The notes: generated by a model from the sequence alone, not told the origin. A DNA stretch of 64,000 bases from Hydrogenophaga sp. (GCA_030653975.1 JAURYH010000018.1:19423-83422), one strand, 5' to 3'; positions 39,971-49,652 are shown, counted from the first letter of the stretch. Numbers and translations: made by a program.

Positions 39971-40050
39971 GGTTGCCGTGGAACCGGCTTTGCCGGGCCA
40001 CTGGCAACGCCCCCTTGAGGGGGTGACGCCGCAGGCGGCGCAGGGGTGGT
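39971..40050 (-). repeat. Dispersed palindromic element, copy B (after leuD)
   Basis: Nearly identical to copy A through the stretch from the GGCCCGGC/GCCGGTTCC stem, over CCCCCTCAAGGGGG, to the GCGCCGCCTGCGGCG stem. It begins 3 nt past the leuD stop, sense to leuD, and lies inside the leu operon before leuB. Confidence 0.85.
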
Positions 40051-40053
40051 CAT

Positions 40054-40698
40054 TTACATCGTGTGCGCGAGCCAGGGCTTGGTCGCCAGACGTTCTTTTT
40101 CAAACGCGGCGATCTTGTCCTTGTGGCGCAGGGTCAGGCCGATGTCATCGAGGCCGTTGAGCAGGCAGTACTTGCGGAAGGCCTGCACCTCGAACGGGAT
40201 TTCTTCGCCTTGCGGTTTCACGATCACCTGGCGTTCCAGGTCGATCGTCAGCTGGTAGCCCGGGAAGGCATACACCTCGTCGAACAGCTGGGCGACCGTG
40301 GCCTCGGGCAGCACGATGGGCAGCAGACCGTTCTTGAAACAGTTGTTGAAGAAGATGTCGGCGTAGCTCGGGGCAATGACGGCCCGAAAGCCGTACTGGT
40401 CGATGGCCCAGGGCGCGTGTTCGCGGCTGGAGCCACAGCCGAAATTCTTGCGCGTCAGCAGCACCGATGCGCCGGCATAACGTGGCTGGTTGAGCACGAA
40501 GTCCGGGTTCGGTTTGCGCGTGGTCGGGTCCTGGCCGGGTTCGCCCTTGTCCAGGTAGCGCCACTCGTCGAACAGGTTGGGGCCAAAGCCGGTCTTGCGG
40601 ATCGACTTGAGGAACTGCTTGGGGATGATGGCGTCGGTGTCGACGTTCTCGCGGTCCATGGGGGCCACGAGGCCCTGGTGAATGGTGAATTTCTGCAT
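40054..40698 (-). CDS. leuD: 3-isopropylmalate dehydratase small subunit
   Basis: Small swivelling subunit of isopropylmalate isomerase, partner of LeuC. The 214-aa protein begins [20 protein letters not shown] and has the [14 protein letters not shown] motif and the [17 protein letters not shown] motif characteristic of LeuD. Separated from leuC by a short lipoprotein gene, a known variation in this family. Confidence 0.97.
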   Translation of the reverse strand: MQKFTIHQGLVAPMDRENVDTDAIIPKQFLKSIRKTGFGPNLFDEWRYLDKGEPGQDPTTRKPNPDFVLNQPRYAGASVLLTRKNFGCGSSREHAPWAIDQYGFRAVIAPSYADIFFNNCFKNGLLPIVLPEATVAQLFDEVYAFPGYQLTIDLERQVIVKPQGEEIPFEVQAFRKYCLLNGLDDIGLTLRHKDKIAAFEKERLATKPWLAHTM

Positions 40699-40728
40699 GA
40701 TGGTGTGAGGGGTGTTGCGGGGCTGGGT

Positions 40729-40983
40729 TCAGTTGGTCGCGCCCTTGACGGCATCGCCGGCTTTTTCCAGCCCGGAGCCGACCGACTGGCCAACGGCCTT
40801 GCCGCCTTCGACGGCCTTGTCCTTGACCTCGATGGCCTTGTCGACCACGACGTCCTTGACTTCCACGGCTTTGTCCTTGACCACGTGTGCGTCCTGTTTG
40901 ACGCCTTGCACGGTGTTGCAGGCGGCCAGGGACATCAGGGCTGCGGTGGCCAGCAGGATGAACAGGGGTTTGGTAGAGGACAT
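40729..40983 (-). CDS. Entericidin-like small lipoprotein in the leu operon
   Basis: An 84-aa lipoprotein. The signal sequence (PLFILLATAALMSLAAC) ends with lipobox LAAC, so the mature protein begins at Cys22 (CNTVQGVKQD), similar to entericidin A/B. The rest is a low-complexity amphipathic helix with repeats of VKDK/VVDK/IEVKDK type. AAGGAG stands 9 nt before the ATG. It is located between leuC and leuD with short gaps, so it must be cotranscribed. Entericidins are linked to stress-induced lysis in E. coli; here no antidote pair is seen and a structural role is equally possible. Confidence 0.8.
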   Translation of the reverse strand: MSSTKPLFILLATAALMSLAACNTVQGVKQDAHVVKDKAVEVKDVVVDKAIEVKDKAVEGGKAVGQSVGSGLEKAGDAVKGATN

Positions 40984-41018
40984 GAGAGGACTCCTTGAAG
41001 AGGGCTCGGGGCGGCAGG

Positions 41019-42440
41019 TCAGGCGATGGTGCGCACGTCGATGAAATGGCCGTGGATCGCTGCAGCGGCGGCCATGGCGGGGGAAACCAGGTGGGTGCGG
41101 CCACCGGCGCCCTGGCGGCCTTCGAAGTTGCGGTTGCTGGTGGAGGCGCAGCGTTCGCCGGGTTCCAGGCGGTCGGCGTTCATGGCCAGGCACATCGAGC
41201 AGCCGGGTTCGCGCCATTCGAAGCCGGCGGCCTTGAAGATTTCGTGCAGGCCTTCGCGCTCGGCCTGTTCCTTGACCAGGCCCGAGCCGGGAACGACCAT
41301 CGCCAGCTTGATGTTTCTGGCCACTTTCTGGCCCAGCTTCTTCACCACCGCTGCGGCCTCGCGCATGTCTTCGATGCGGCTGTTGGTGCAGGAGCCGATG
41401 AACACCTTGTCGACAAATATGTCGTTCAGCGCCTTGCCCGGCTCCAGCGCCATGTAGGTGAGCGCACGCTCAATGGCGCCGCGCTTGTTCGGGTCTTTTT
41501 CCTTCTCGGGGTCGGGTACGCGGGCGTCCACGCCGAGCACCATCTCGGGCGAGGTGCCCCAGGTGACCTGCGGCACGATGGTGCTGGCGTCCAGCTCGAC
41601 CACGGCGTCAAACTTCGCATCGGCGTCCGATTGCAGACCCTTCCAGTAGGCCACGGCCTGCTCCCATTCCACGCCGGTGGGCGAGAGCGGGCGGCCCTTC
41701 ACGTACTCGATGGTTTTTTCGTCCACCGCCACCAGACCCGCGCGCGCACCGCCTTCGATCGCCATGTTGCAGACCGTCATGCGGCCTTCCATGGACAGCG
41801 CGCGGATCGCGCTGCCACCGAACTCGATGGTGTAGCCGGTGCCGCCCGCGGTGCCGATCTTGCCGATGATGGCCAGCACGATGTCCTTGGCGGTCACACC
41901 CTTGGCGAGTTGCCCGTCCACGCGCACCAGCATGTTCTTGGCCTTCTTGGCCAGCAGGGTCTGCGTCGCCATGACGTGCTCGACCTCGCTGGTGCCGATG
42001 CCGTGCGCGAGCGCGCCAAAGGCGCCGTGGGTGCTGGTGTGGCTGTCGCCGCAGACCACCGTCATGCCGGGCAGGGTGGCGCCGTTTTCCGGACCGATCA
42101 CGTGCACGATGCCCTGGCGCTGGGACATGAAGGGGAAGAAAGCCGCTGCGCCGAACTCGGCGATGTTGTCGTTCAGCGTGGTGATCTGTTCCTTGCTGAT
42201 CGGGTCGGTGATGCCGTCGTAGCCCTGTTCCCAGCCGGTGGTGGGCGTGTTGTGGTCGGCGGTGGCCACGATCGAGCTCACGCGCCAGACCTTGCGGCCC
42301 GCCTGGCGCAGACCTTCAAACGCCTGCGGGCTGGTCACTTCGTGCACGAGGTGGCGGTCGATGTAGAGGACGGAGGTGCCGTCCTCCTCGGTGTGGACGA
42401 CGTGTTCGTCCCAGATCTTGTCGTAGAGCGTGCGTGCCAT
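41019..42440 (-). CDS. leuC: 3-isopropylmalate dehydratase large subunit
   Basis: Fe-S hydratase that interconverts 2- and 3-isopropylmalate with LeuD. The 473-aa protein has [18 protein letters not shown], the cluster cysteines in [12 protein letters not shown] and [10 protein letters not shown], and [20 protein letters not shown]. The chosen ATG ([15 protein letters not shown]) fits the family. A LysR gene lies 28 bp upstream on the same strand. Confidence 0.97.
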   Translation of the reverse strand: MARTLYDKIWDEHVVHTEEDGTSVLYIDRHLVHEVTSPQAFEGLRQAGRKVWRVSSIVATADHNTPTTGWEQGYDGITDPISKEQITTLNDNIAEFGAAAFFPFMSQRQGIVHVIGPENGATLPGMTVVCGDSHTSTHGAFGALAHGIGTSEVEHVMATQTLLAKKAKNMLVRVDGQLAKGVTAKDIVLAIIGKIGTAGGTGYTIEFGGSAIRALSMEGRMTVCNMAIEGGARAGLVAVDEKTIEYVKGRPLSPTGVEWEQAVAYWKGLQSDADAKFDAVVELDASTIVPQVTWGTSPEMVLGVDARVPDPEKEKDPNKRGAIERALTYMALEPGKALNDIFVDKVFIGSCTNSRIEDMREAAAVVKKLGQKVARNIKLAMVVPGSGLVKEQAEREGLHEIFKAAGFEWREPGCSMCLAMNADRLEPGERCASTSNRNFEGRQGAGGRTHLVSPAMAAAAAIHGHFIDVRTIA

Positions 42441-42468
42441 GGGGAGGGGTTCCTTTGCTGTTGGAATT

Positions 42469-43419
42469 TTATGCGTGAGGGGCTGTAACGGTGTGTTGCC
42501 CGGACTGCTCGCCCAGGTGGGCAACGAGCAGCCGGGCCGTGACCGGCAAGGTCGAAAAATCGCGGGCCACCAGGTCGATCTGCCGGGTGGCCCAGTCATC
42601 GGTGAGCGCCACGCAGGTGAGCTCGCCCACGCCGTGCATCAGCTCGAAGGCACGCCGGGGCATCAGGCCAACGCCCAGACCGTTGTGGATCATGCGGCAC
42701 ATGGCGTCCAGCCCGGTCACGCGGATGCGCAGCCGGATGCCGCGGCCGGCGCTGGTGGCGGCCTGGTGCATGGCCTGGTAGATGGAGCTGTTGGCGTGCA
42801 GTCCCACATGATCCCAGTCGAGGCTGTCGATGAATGCCAGCTGTTCGCGGTCCGCCAAGGGGTGGTCGCGCGGGACGATCAGCACCAGATGGTCTTGCCG
42901 GTAGGGGCGGGTCTGCAGGTCGGGCAGGGGGCCGCTCACCCCTGTGTGGCAGATGCCCAGGTCGGCCGCGCCTTCCTGCACGGCCCGCACCACCTCGCTG
43001 GACAGGTGTTCCTCCAGGTCGATCTTGATCTGGTCGTGCAGGCGGATGAAGCTGCCCAGGTCCTCGGGCAGGAACTGCACGATGGCCGAGATGTTGGCAT
43101 GCATGCGCACATGACCGCGGATGCCGTCGGCGTACTCCGAGAGCTCGCCTTGCATCTTGTCGAGGCTGAACAGCACCGAGCGCGCGTGGTGGAGCAGGCT
43201 CTGGCCGGCAGGCGTGGGGCTGGCGCCCCGGGCATGGCGGTAGAGTAGGGTGGTGCCCACGGCGCTTTCAAGATCGGAGAGGCGCTTGCTCACGGCCGAG
43301 GGGGCCATGAATTCCTGCTCGGCGGCCTTGCCGATGCTGCCGCGCTCACACACCGCCACAAACAGCTGGAGCGAGGTGAGGTCGAGGCGGCGGGTGAAGC
43401 TGCGGTCCGGGGTGTTCAT
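42469..43419 (-). CDS. LysR-family transcriptional regulator
   Basis: A 316-aa regulator. Winged helix-turn-helix at residues 12-72 ([19 protein letters not shown] ... [22 protein letters not shown]), then a two-lobed ligand-binding domain. Its position 28 bp before leuC suggests it controls the leu genes or is read with them, but it is not a close match to a known leucine regulator that I can name. The 31-bp inverted repeat in front of its start (43421-43451) may be its own operator or a translation-blocking stem. Confidence 0.88.
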   Translation of the reverse strand: MNTPDRSFTRRLDLTSLQLFVAVCERGSIGKAAEQEFMAPSAVSKRLSDLESAVGTTLLYRHARGASPTPAGQSLLHHARSVLFSLDKMQGELSEYADGIRGHVRMHANISAIVQFLPEDLGSFIRLHDQIKIDLEEHLSSEVVRAVQEGAADLGICHTGVSGPLPDLQTRPYRQDHLVLIVPRDHPLADREQLAFIDSLDWDHVGLHANSSIYQAMHQAATSAGRGIRLRIRVTGLDAMCRMIHNGLGVGLMPRRAFELMHGVGELTCVALTDDWATRQIDLVARDFSTLPVTARLLVAHLGEQSGQHTVTAPHA

Positions 43420-43420
43420 G

Positions 43421-43451
43421 GGTGACTCGTCGTGGATGACGATGAGTCACC
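43421..43451 (-). promoter_or_regulatory. Inverted repeat immediately upstream of the LysR start
   Basis: On the minus strand GGTGACTCATCGT and ACGACGAGTCACC form 13-nt arms with one mismatch around a 5-nt loop, ending 2 nt before the ATG and covering the ribosome binding site. It may be an autoregulatory LysR site or an RNA stem. Confidence 0.5.
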
Positions 43452-43508
43452 AATTTTCTCACCTTGTTCGCATTTAGAGCATCGCATTTCGCGATGGGGG
43501 TCACCGCC

Positions 43509-43539
43509 AAAACAAAACCCGCCGAGGCGGGTTTTGTTT
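43509..43539 (-). terminator. Bidirectional terminator after gltA
   Basis: AAACAAAACCCGCC and GGCGGGTTTTGTTT pair perfectly (14 bp) around GA. In both directions the GC core is followed by a T-rich arm. It lies about 30 nt past the gltA stop and would separate gltA from the LysR gene. Confidence 0.85.
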
Positions 43540-43540
43540 G

Positions 43541-43562
43541 ATGCCGCAGGCGGCGCGGGGTG
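43541..43562 (-). repeat. Dispersed element, truncated copy E (after gltA)
   Basis: Only the first module (CCCCGCGCCGCCTGCGGC on the minus strand) is present, beginning 6 nt past the gltA stop. The rest of the element is replaced by the intrinsic terminator. It is sense to gltA, like the other copies. Confidence 0.6.
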
Positions 43563-43568
43563 ATCCTT

Positions 43569-44879
43569 TTACCTGGAAGCCAGTGGCTTGACATCGCGGC
43601 GTTCGGCGCCGGTGAACAACTGACGCGGACGGCCGATCTTGTACTCGGGGTCGCTGATCATTTCGTTGAGCTGGGCGATCCAGCCGACCGTGCGTGCCAG
43701 GGCGAAGATGCCGGTGAACAGGTTCACCGGGATGCCAATGGCGCGCTGCACGATGCCGGAGTAGAAGTCCACGTTCGGGTACAGCTTGCGGCTGACGAAG
43801 TATTCGTCTTCCAGTGCGATCCGCTCCAGTTCCTTGGCCAGCTTGAACAGCGGGTCGTTTTCCAGACCCAGTTCCTTCAGGACTTCGTCACAGGTTTCCT
43901 GCATCAGCTTGGCGCGGGGATCGTAGTTCTTGTAGACGCGGTGACCGAAGCCCATCAGCTTGACGCCGGAGTTCTTGTCCTTGACCTTCTCCATGAACTC
44001 GCCAACCTTGGCCACGCCGCCCTGGCGCTGGATGTCTTCCAGCATGTTCAGGCAAGCCTCGTTGGCACCGCCGTGGGCCGGGCCCCAGAGGCAGGCCACG
44101 CCGGCCGCGATGGCGGCGAACGGGTTGGTGCCCGACGAACCACACAGACGCACGGTGGAGGTGGACGCGTTCTGCTCGTGGTCGGCGTGCAGGATGAAGA
44201 TGCGGTCGAGGGCACGTTCCAGCACCGGGTTGACCTTGTACTCTTCGCACGGCGTGCCGAACATCATGCGCAGGAAGTTGCCCGAGTAGCTCAGGTCGTT
44301 CTTCGGGTACATGTAGGGCTGGCCCACGCCGTATTTGTAGGCCATCGCCACCAGGGTGGGCATCTTGGCGATCAGGCGGATGGCCGCCACGTGGCGGTGC
44401 TCCGGATTGTTGATGTCGGTGCTGTCGTGGTAGAAGGCCGACAGACCACCCACCAGGCCGGTCAGCACGGCCATGGGGTGGGCATCGCGGCGGAAGCCAC
44501 GCAGGAAGAACTGCATCTGCTCGTTGACCATGGTGTGGTTGATCACGAGCTTGTGGAAGTCGCCGCGCTGCTTTTCGTTCGGCAGGTCGCCGTTGAGCAG
44601 CAGGTAGCAGGTATCGAGGTAGTCGCAGTTTGTGGCGAGCTGTTCGATGGGGTAGCCACGGTACAGCAGTTCACCCTTGTCACCGTCGATGTAGGTGATG
44701 GCCGACTGGCACGAAGCGGTGGACAGGAAGCCGGGATCGTAGGTGAACATGCCGGTCTGTGCGTACAGCTTGCGGATGTCGATCACGTCCGGGCCGATGC
44801 TGCCGGCGTACACCGGCATGTCGACGCTGGGGCTGCCGTTGGAGAACGACAAGGTGGCTTTGTTGTCTACGAGTTTCAT
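43569..44879 (-). CDS. gltA: Citrate synthase (type II)
   Basis: Condenses oxaloacetate and acetyl-CoA to citrate. The 436-aa protein has the catalytic His in [12 protein letters not shown], the substrate His/Gly region [26 protein letters not shown] and the catalytic Asp in PNVDFYSG. The length fits the hexameric, NADH-regulated type of Gram-negative bacteria. It follows sdhE by 20 bp and closes the sdhCDAB-sdhE-gltA operon. Confidence 0.97.
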   Translation of the reverse strand: MKLVDNKATLSFSNGSPSVDMPVYAGSIGPDVIDIRKLYAQTGMFTYDPGFLSTASCQSAITYIDGDKGELLYRGYPIEQLATNCDYLDTCYLLLNGDLPNEKQRGDFHKLVINHTMVNEQMQFFLRGFRRDAHPMAVLTGLVGGLSAFYHDSTDINNPEHRHVAAIRLIAKMPTLVAMAYKYGVGQPYMYPKNDLSYSGNFLRMMFGTPCEEYKVNPVLERALDRIFILHADHEQNASTSTVRLCGSSGTNPFAAIAAGVACLWGPAHGGANEACLNMLEDIQRQGGVAKVGEFMEKVKDKNSGVKLMGFGHRVYKNYDPRAKLMQETCDEVLKELGLENDPLFKLAKELERIALEDEYFVSRKLYPNVDFYSGIVQRAIGIPVNLFTGIFALARTVGWIAQLNEMISDPEYKIGRPRQLFTGAERRDVKPLASR

Positions 44880-44899
44880 TCGGTTTCCTTTTGAGGGGC

Positions 44900-45190
44900 T
44901 TAAACGGGTAGCCGGGCTGCGCGAAGCATGCCCAATACATGCGTGACGTCGTCACGGGCCAGCTCGCCTTGGGGTGGTTTCCTGCCGAGCAACAGATCCA
45001 GCAGATCGTTGTCGGACAAATCCATTAGAACCCCCAGAGCTTCAGCCTGCCTGACAGTCAAGCCAGAAGCGTGCCTGGCAAAGAAGCTGTCGATGAACAG
45101 GTCGTTTTCGAGCAGTCCACGGCGGCAGCGCCAGCGCAGCTTGCTCAGAGCGCGTTGATCGAGCAGGGCGTCACAGGTACTGGCATCCAT
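44900..45190 (-). CDS. sdhE: FAD assembly factor SdhE
   Basis: Helps attach FAD covalently to SdhA. The 96-aa acidic protein has the RGxxE-type motif in [15 protein letters not shown] (about residues 24-38), required for flavinylation. Located directly between sdhB and gltA with short gaps (19 and 20 bp), which supports the name. Confidence 0.9.
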   Translation of the reverse strand: MDASTCDALLDQRALSKLRWRCRRGLLENDLFIDSFFARHASGLTVRQAEALGVLMDLSDNDLLDLLLGRKPPQGELARDDVTHVLGMLRAARLPV

Positions 45191-45209
45191 AGTGGTTCGG
45201 GTGGGGCGC

Positions 45210-45914
45210 TCAGATCGAGCGCATCACCATCATTTCCTTGATCTTGCCGATCGCCTTGGTCGGGTTCAGGTTCTTCGGGCACACATCCACGCAGTTCATG
45301 ATGGTGTGGCAGCGGAACAGGCGGTACGGATCTTCCAGGTTGTCCAGGCGTTCGCTGGTGGCTTCGTCGCGGCTGTCGGCGATGAAACGGTAGGCCTGCA
45401 GCAGGCCGGCCGGGCCGACGAACTTGTCCGGATTCCACCAGAAACTCGGGCAACTGGTGGAACAGCTGGCGCACAGGATGCACTCATACAAACCGTTGAG
45501 CTCTTCGCGCTCCTCGGGGCTTTGCAGGCGCTCGGTCTGGGGCGGCGGCGTTTCGTTGATCAGGTAGGGCTTGATGCTGTTGTACTGCTTGAAGAACAGC
45601 GTCATGTCGACAATCAGGTCGCGCACCACCGGCAGGCCGGGCAGCGGCTTCAGCGTGATCACGCCGGGCAGCGTGTTCATGTTGGTCAGGCAGGCCAGAC
45701 CGTTCTTGCCGTTGATGTTCATCGCGTCCGAACCGCAGACACCTTCGCGGCAGGAGCGACGGAAGGAGATCGTGGGATCGACTTTCTTGAGCTTCATCAG
45801 CGCGTCGAGCAACATGCGCTCGTGGCCGTCGAGTTCGACCTCGATGGTCTGCATGTAGGGCTTGGCGTCTTTTTCCGGGTCGTAGCGGTAGATCTTGAAT
45901 GTGCGAAGGGCCAT
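45210..45914 (-). CDS. sdhB: Succinate dehydrogenase iron-sulfur subunit
   Basis: Carries three Fe-S clusters between the flavin and the quinone site. The 234-aa protein has the [2Fe-2S] motif SCREGVCGSDAMNING and later C-x2-C-x2-C-x3-C groups (CILCASCSTSCPS; CVDVCPKNLNP). The chosen ATG (MALRTFKIYRYDPE) gives the usual N-terminus. It is 38 bp after sdhA. Confidence 0.97.
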   Translation of the reverse strand: MALRTFKIYRYDPEKDAKPYMQTIEVELDGHERMLLDALMKLKKVDPTISFRRSCREGVCGSDAMNINGKNGLACLTNMNTLPGVITLKPLPGLPVVRDLIVDMTLFFKQYNSIKPYLINETPPPQTERLQSPEEREELNGLYECILCASCSTSCPSFWWNPDKFVGPAGLLQAYRFIADSRDEATSERLDNLEDPYRLFRCHTIMNCVDVCPKNLNPTKAIGKIKEMMVMRSI

Positions 45915-45952
45915 GGTGTTTTCTCCGGGCTTGTTCTGTTCGGGATGGGTGC

Positions 45953-47758
45953 TTAGAAGGTTCTGACCTTCGGAGGCACGGATTCCACGGTCAGCGGCTT
46001 CAAGTTGACGGGCTTGTACGACAGGCTGTTGGTGGCGCTGTCCCACAGCGTGTGTTTCATCCACTCCACATCGTTGCGGCCCAGCGGGAACTGGGCGTCG
46101 TCGGCCGGACGCTCGTAGTCGTTCACGGTGTGCGCGCCACGGCATTCCTTGCGGGCCGCAGCCGAGGTCATGGTGGCTTGCGCCACTTCCATCAGGTTGT
46201 CCACTTCCAGTGCTTCGATGCGCGCCGTATTGAACACCTTGGACTTGTCGCCCAGGGTGATCTTGGCCACGCGCGAGCGCAGGGCGTTGATCTTGGTGAC
46301 GCCTTCGTCCATGCTGGCCTGGGTGCGGAACACGCCGGCGTGCTGCTGCATGATGGCGCGCATGTCGTTGGCCACGTCCTGGGCGTATTCACCTTCGCTT
46401 GAACCGTCCAGTCGCGCGAGGCGGGCCAGGGTCTTGTCGGCGGCGTCGGCGGGCAGGGGTTTGTGCACCTGCAGCTTGTTGTTGTTCTCGACGATGTGGT
46501 TGCCGGCTGCGCGGCCGAACACCAGCAGGTCGAGCAGTGAATTGGTGCCCAGGCGGTTGGCGCCGTGCACGCTGACGCAGGCGCATTCACCCACGGCGTA
46601 CAGGCCGTTGACGACCTTCTGCGCACCGTTGCCGTCAGGCGCGACGACCTGGCCGTTGATGTTGGTCGGGATGCCGCCCATCTGGTAGTGGATGGTGGGC
46701 ACGACGGGAATGGGTTCGCGCGTGATGTCCACGTTGGCAAAGTTGTGGCCGATTTCTTCCACCGAAGGCAGGCGCTTGCGGATGGTTTCGGCGCCCAGGT
46801 GGTCGAGCTTCATCAGCACGTAGTCCTTGTTGGGACCACAGCCACGGCCTTCCTTGATTTCCTGGTCCATGCAGCGCGACACGAAGTCGCGCGGGGCCAG
46901 ATCCTTCAGCGTGGGCGCGTAGCGCTCCATGAAACGCTCGCCTTCGCTGTTGAGCAGGATCGCGCCTTCACCGCGGCAACCTTCGGTCAGCAGCACGCCC
47001 GCGCCGGCCACGCCGGTGGGGTGGAACTGCCAGAACTCCATGTCTTGCAGCGGGATGCCGGCGCGCGCTGCCATGCCCAGGCCGTCACCGGTGTTGATGA
47101 AGGCGTTGGTGGAGGCGGCGAAGATGCGGCCTGCGCCGCCGGTGGCCAGCAGGGTCTGCTTGGCTTCGAGGATGTAGGTCTCACCGGTTTCCATTTCCAG
47201 CGCGGTCACGCCGATCACGTCGCCGTCGGCGTCGCGGATCAGGTCCAGCGCCATCCATTCGACGAAGAACGTGGTGCGGGCCTGGACGTTCTGCTGGTAC
47301 AGCGTGTGCAGCATGGCATGGCCGGTGCGGTCGGCCGCGGCGCAGGCGCGTTGCACGGGCTTTTCACCGTAGTTGGCGGTGTGACCACCGAATGGGCGCT
47401 GGTAGATGGTGCCGTCGGGGTTGCGGTCGAACGGCATGCCGAAGTGTTCCAGCTCGTAGACCACCTTCGGGGCTTCGCGGCACATGAATTCGATGGCGTC
47501 CTGGTCGCCCAGCCAGTCAGAACCCTTGATGGTGTCGGAGAAGTGGTAGTGCCAGTTGTCTTCGCTCATGTTGCCCAGCGAGGCGGACACGCCGCCCTGG
47601 GCGGCCACGGTGTGCGAGCGGGTCGGGAATACTTTGGACAGCACGGCCACCTTGAGGCCGGCGCGGGCGAGTTGCAGCGAGGCGCGCATGCCGGAGCCGC
47701 CGGCGCCGACGATCACGACGTCAAATTGGCGCTTGGGGAGATTTGCAGTAACGGTCAT
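45953..47758 (-). CDS. sdhA: Succinate dehydrogenase flavoprotein subunit
   Basis: Oxidises succinate to fumarate using covalently bound FAD. The 601-aa protein has the dinucleotide loop VIVGAGGSGMRA, the FAD-linking His in RSHTVAAQGG, QFHPTGVAGAG and the catalytic HRLGTNSLLDLLVFGR-like region GANRLGTNSLLDLLVFGR. The ATG (MTVTANLPKRQFDVV) gives the usual length. Follows sdhD with only 4 nt between. Confidence 0.97.
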   Translation of the reverse strand: MTVTANLPKRQFDVVIVGAGGSGMRASLQLARAGLKVAVLSKVFPTRSHTVAAQGGVSASLGNMSEDNWHYHFSDTIKGSDWLGDQDAIEFMCREAPKVVYELEHFGMPFDRNPDGTIYQRPFGGHTANYGEKPVQRACAAADRTGHAMLHTLYQQNVQARTTFFVEWMALDLIRDADGDVIGVTALEMETGETYILEAKQTLLATGGAGRIFAASTNAFINTGDGLGMAARAGIPLQDMEFWQFHPTGVAGAGVLLTEGCRGEGAILLNSEGERFMERYAPTLKDLAPRDFVSRCMDQEIKEGRGCGPNKDYVLMKLDHLGAETIRKRLPSVEEIGHNFANVDITREPIPVVPTIHYQMGGIPTNINGQVVAPDGNGAQKVVNGLYAVGECACVSVHGANRLGTNSLLDLLVFGRAAGNHIVENNNKLQVHKPLPADAADKTLARLARLDGSSEGEYAQDVANDMRAIMQQHAGVFRTQASMDEGVTKINALRSRVAKITLGDKSKVFNTARIEALEVDNLMEVAQATMTSAAARKECRGAHTVNDYERPADDAQFPLGRNDVEWMKHTLWDSATNSLSYKPVNLKPLTVESVPPKVRTF

Positions 47759-47762
47759 GGCT

Positions 47763-48128
47763 TCAGAGCCTCCAGAGAACTTGAACAGCCCAGCCCAGAC
47801 AGGCCACGAGCCAGACGATGGTGAAGATGTGCAGGGCGAGTCGGATGCCGACGGGCTTGACGTAGTCCATCCAGATGTCGCGCATGCCGAACCAGACGTG
47901 CCAGGCGAGGGCCACGAACACGACAAAGGTCAGGGCCTTCATCCACTGGGCCGCGAAGATGCCGGCCCAGGTGTCGTAGCCCATGGGGCCGCTGGAAAAA
48001 ATCACCTGCGCGAGCACGATGAAGGTGAAGAGGGCGACGAGGGCGCCGGTGACGCGCTGGGCGAGCCAGTCGCGCAGGCCGTAGTGGGCGCCGGTGACGA
48101 CGCGCTTGGAACCGAAATTGACAGACAT
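47763..48128 (-). CDS. sdhD: Succinate dehydrogenase membrane anchor subunit SdhD
   Basis: Binds quinone and heme b together with SdhC. The 121-aa protein has three membrane helices at about residues 28-46, 60-82 and 97-117, and the heme-ligand His is probably in ALAWHVWFGMRDI. GLRDWLAQRVTGALVA is the family N-terminus. It lies between sdhC and sdhA. Confidence 0.93.
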   Translation of the reverse strand: MSVNFGSKRVVTGAHYGLRDWLAQRVTGALVALFTFIVLAQVIFSSGPMGYDTWAGIFAAQWMKALTFVVFVALAWHVWFGMRDIWMDYVKPVGIRLALHIFTIVWLVACLGWAVQVLWRL

Positions 48129-48154
48129 GGGGTTGTTCCTCTTGGTGACTGTGC

Positions 48155-48586
48155 TCAGTACAGACCGAACAGCTTGGCGCCCAGGACCAGCGTGAGGCCG
48201 ATGCTCAGGGCCAGCGTGACGATGGCCGACGATTTGCCGAACTCTTTGCTGACGGCGTGGGCCACGTCCATGTAGAGGTGGCGCAGGCCGGCAATCAGAT
48301 GGTGCAGGTAGGCCCAGATGATGGCCAGCACGATGAGCTTGAAGAACCAGCCCGGCACGAAACCGATTCCGGCGGCGAAGGCCGAACTGAAGCGTTCAAA
48401 AGACAGCTCGGACGAGACCGAGGTGTCGAACAGCCAGACGATCAGCGGCAACAGGATGAACATCAGGCCGCCGCTGGCGCGGTGCAGGATCGACACCCAC
48501 CCCGCCAGCGGCAGGCGGTAGGTGGTCAGGTCTTTGAAGGCGTTGATGTTGCGGAATTCGGGCCGCTTTTTGGTCAACTCGGTCAT
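48155..48586 (-). CDS. sdhC: Succinate dehydrogenase cytochrome b subunit SdhC
   Basis: Membrane cytochrome b subunit. The 143-aa protein has the quinone-site motif SILHRASGG at about residues 32-40, three membrane helices (40-60, 78-100, 120-141), and the heme His in HHLIAGLRHLYMD. Starts the operon; the 163 bp upstream hold an 11-bp tandem repeat and a TAGAAT hexamer. Confidence 0.95.
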   Translation of the reverse strand: MTELTKKRPEFRNINAFKDLTTYRLPLAGWVSILHRASGGLMFILLPLIVWLFDTSVSSELSFERFSSAFAAGIGFVPGWFFKLIVLAIIWAYLHHLIAGLRHLYMDVAHAVSKEFGKSSAIVTLALSIGLTLVLGAKLFGLY

Positions 48587-48633
48587 GGTGGGCTTTCTTC
48601 CGATGAGGAGACAGGGAGGTTGGAAGGTTTCTT

Positions 48634-48651
48634 GTAACTCGTTGGTAACTC
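48634..48651 (-). promoter_or_regulatory. Tandem GAGTTAC repeat in the sdhC leader
   Basis: Two copies of GAGTTAC spaced 11 bp (one helical turn) apart on the minus strand, 48-65 nt before the sdhC start. Could be a regulator site; nothing else supports it. Confidence 0.25.
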
Positions 48652-48749
48652 AGACCACGGGCCCGCAAATTCTATTGCAACGCAGCATACCGGACCCTGA
48701 CAGGGGGTGAGGCGGGTGAGCGGTGGTGTCGATGCGGACCATGGGTCCC

Positions 48750-49586
48750 TCAGCTCAATTCGTTGTGGTAGTGCCGGGTTTCCGTGCGGTAGAGGCCGCG
48801 GCGCAACTCCATGGGCACATCGTTGTAGGTGTAGGCCAGCCGTTCGACGCTGAGCAGGGCATGCCCGGCTTCGATGCCGAGCCAGCCCGCCGTGTCGGCA
48901 TCGGCGTTGACCGCCTTGAGCTTTTCGACGGCCCTCACCATGCGCACGCCGAACTGGGTTTCGAACAGCGCATACATGGGACCCTTGTCTTCGGCCAGCG
49001 TTTCCTGCGTGAGTCCCTTGAAGGTCGTGCCCGGCAACCACAGGTCTTCCAGAATGGCCGGCGTGCCGCCGAAGGCCAGCACACGGCGCACCTGCAGCAC
49101 CGGATCGCCGGTGCGCAAGGCGAGCTGGCGCGCGACTTCCGCCGGTGCGCGCAGGCGGCGGCACTCGATGATGCGCCGTTCGGCCGGGCCCTGGGCTTCG
49201 AGCGTGCCGGTGTCGGGCAACAGGCGCAGGAAGCGGTACTGGATGTGTTGCTCCGCGTGGGTGGCCACGAAGGTGCCCTTGCCCTGGCGGCGCACGAGCA
49301 GGTTGTCGGTGGCGAGCTCGTCGATGGCCTTGCGCACCGTGCCCTGGCTCACCCGGTAGCGCGCGGCCAGATCGAACTCGCTGGGAATCATGTCGCCCGG
49401 TTTCCACTCGCCGGCCTGCAGGCTGCGCAGGATCAGGGTCTTGATCTGCTGGTACAGCGGGCTGAACGCCGGGGCGCCCTGGCCGGCCGTGCCGATGGCG
49501 TCGCCGCTGCTCGGTCCACCCGGATCCCCTGTGGATCGGGTGTCCAGTGATGACGGATCGGGCAGAAAGGCGGGTGGGATTGCCAT
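48750..49586 (-). CDS. GntR-family regulator (HutC type) of the TCA-cycle block
   Basis: A 278-aa repressor. Winged helix at about residues 40-110 (FSPLYQQIKTLILRSLQAGEW ... YRVSQGTVRKAIDELATDNLLVRRQGKGTF), followed by a UTRA ligand-binding domain (about 130-275; RRVLAFGGTPAILEDLWLPG, VPMELRRGLYRTETRHY). Position between the sdh operon and mdh suggests control of these genes. The palindrome at 49641-49652 in front of its start and of mdh is a likely operator. Ligand unknown; a TCA intermediate is an inference. Confidence 0.88.
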   Translation of the reverse strand: MAIPPAFLPDPSSLDTRSTGDPGGPSSGDAIGTAGQGAPAFSPLYQQIKTLILRSLQAGEWKPGDMIPSEFDLAARYRVSQGTVRKAIDELATDNLLVRRQGKGTFVATHAEQHIQYRFLRLLPDTGTLEAQGPAERRIIECRRLRAPAEVARQLALRTGDPVLQVRRVLAFGGTPAILEDLWLPGTTFKGLTQETLAEDKGPMYALFETQFGVRMVRAVEKLKAVNADADTAGWLGIEAGHALLSVERLAYTYNDVPMELRRGLYRTETRHYHNELS

Positions 49587-49640
49587 GGTTTTTGAACTCG
49601 ATGGTGCCGCCGTGTGTGTCCGGCGACGAGGTCAATGATA

Positions 49641-49652
49641 TCTTATATAAGA
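49641..49652. promoter_or_regulatory. Palindromic operator candidate between gntR and mdh
   Basis: TCTTATATAAGA is a perfect 12-bp palindrome, 55 bp from the GntR start and 12 bp upstream of the mdh -35. A further half-site, TAAGAC, follows 3 bp downstream. AT-rich palindromes of this type are typical GntR sites. Confidence 0.65.

Noticed and set aside
46565..47824. Open plus-strand frame opposite sdhA
   Set aside because: Shadow of sdhA; no ribosome binding site or domain.
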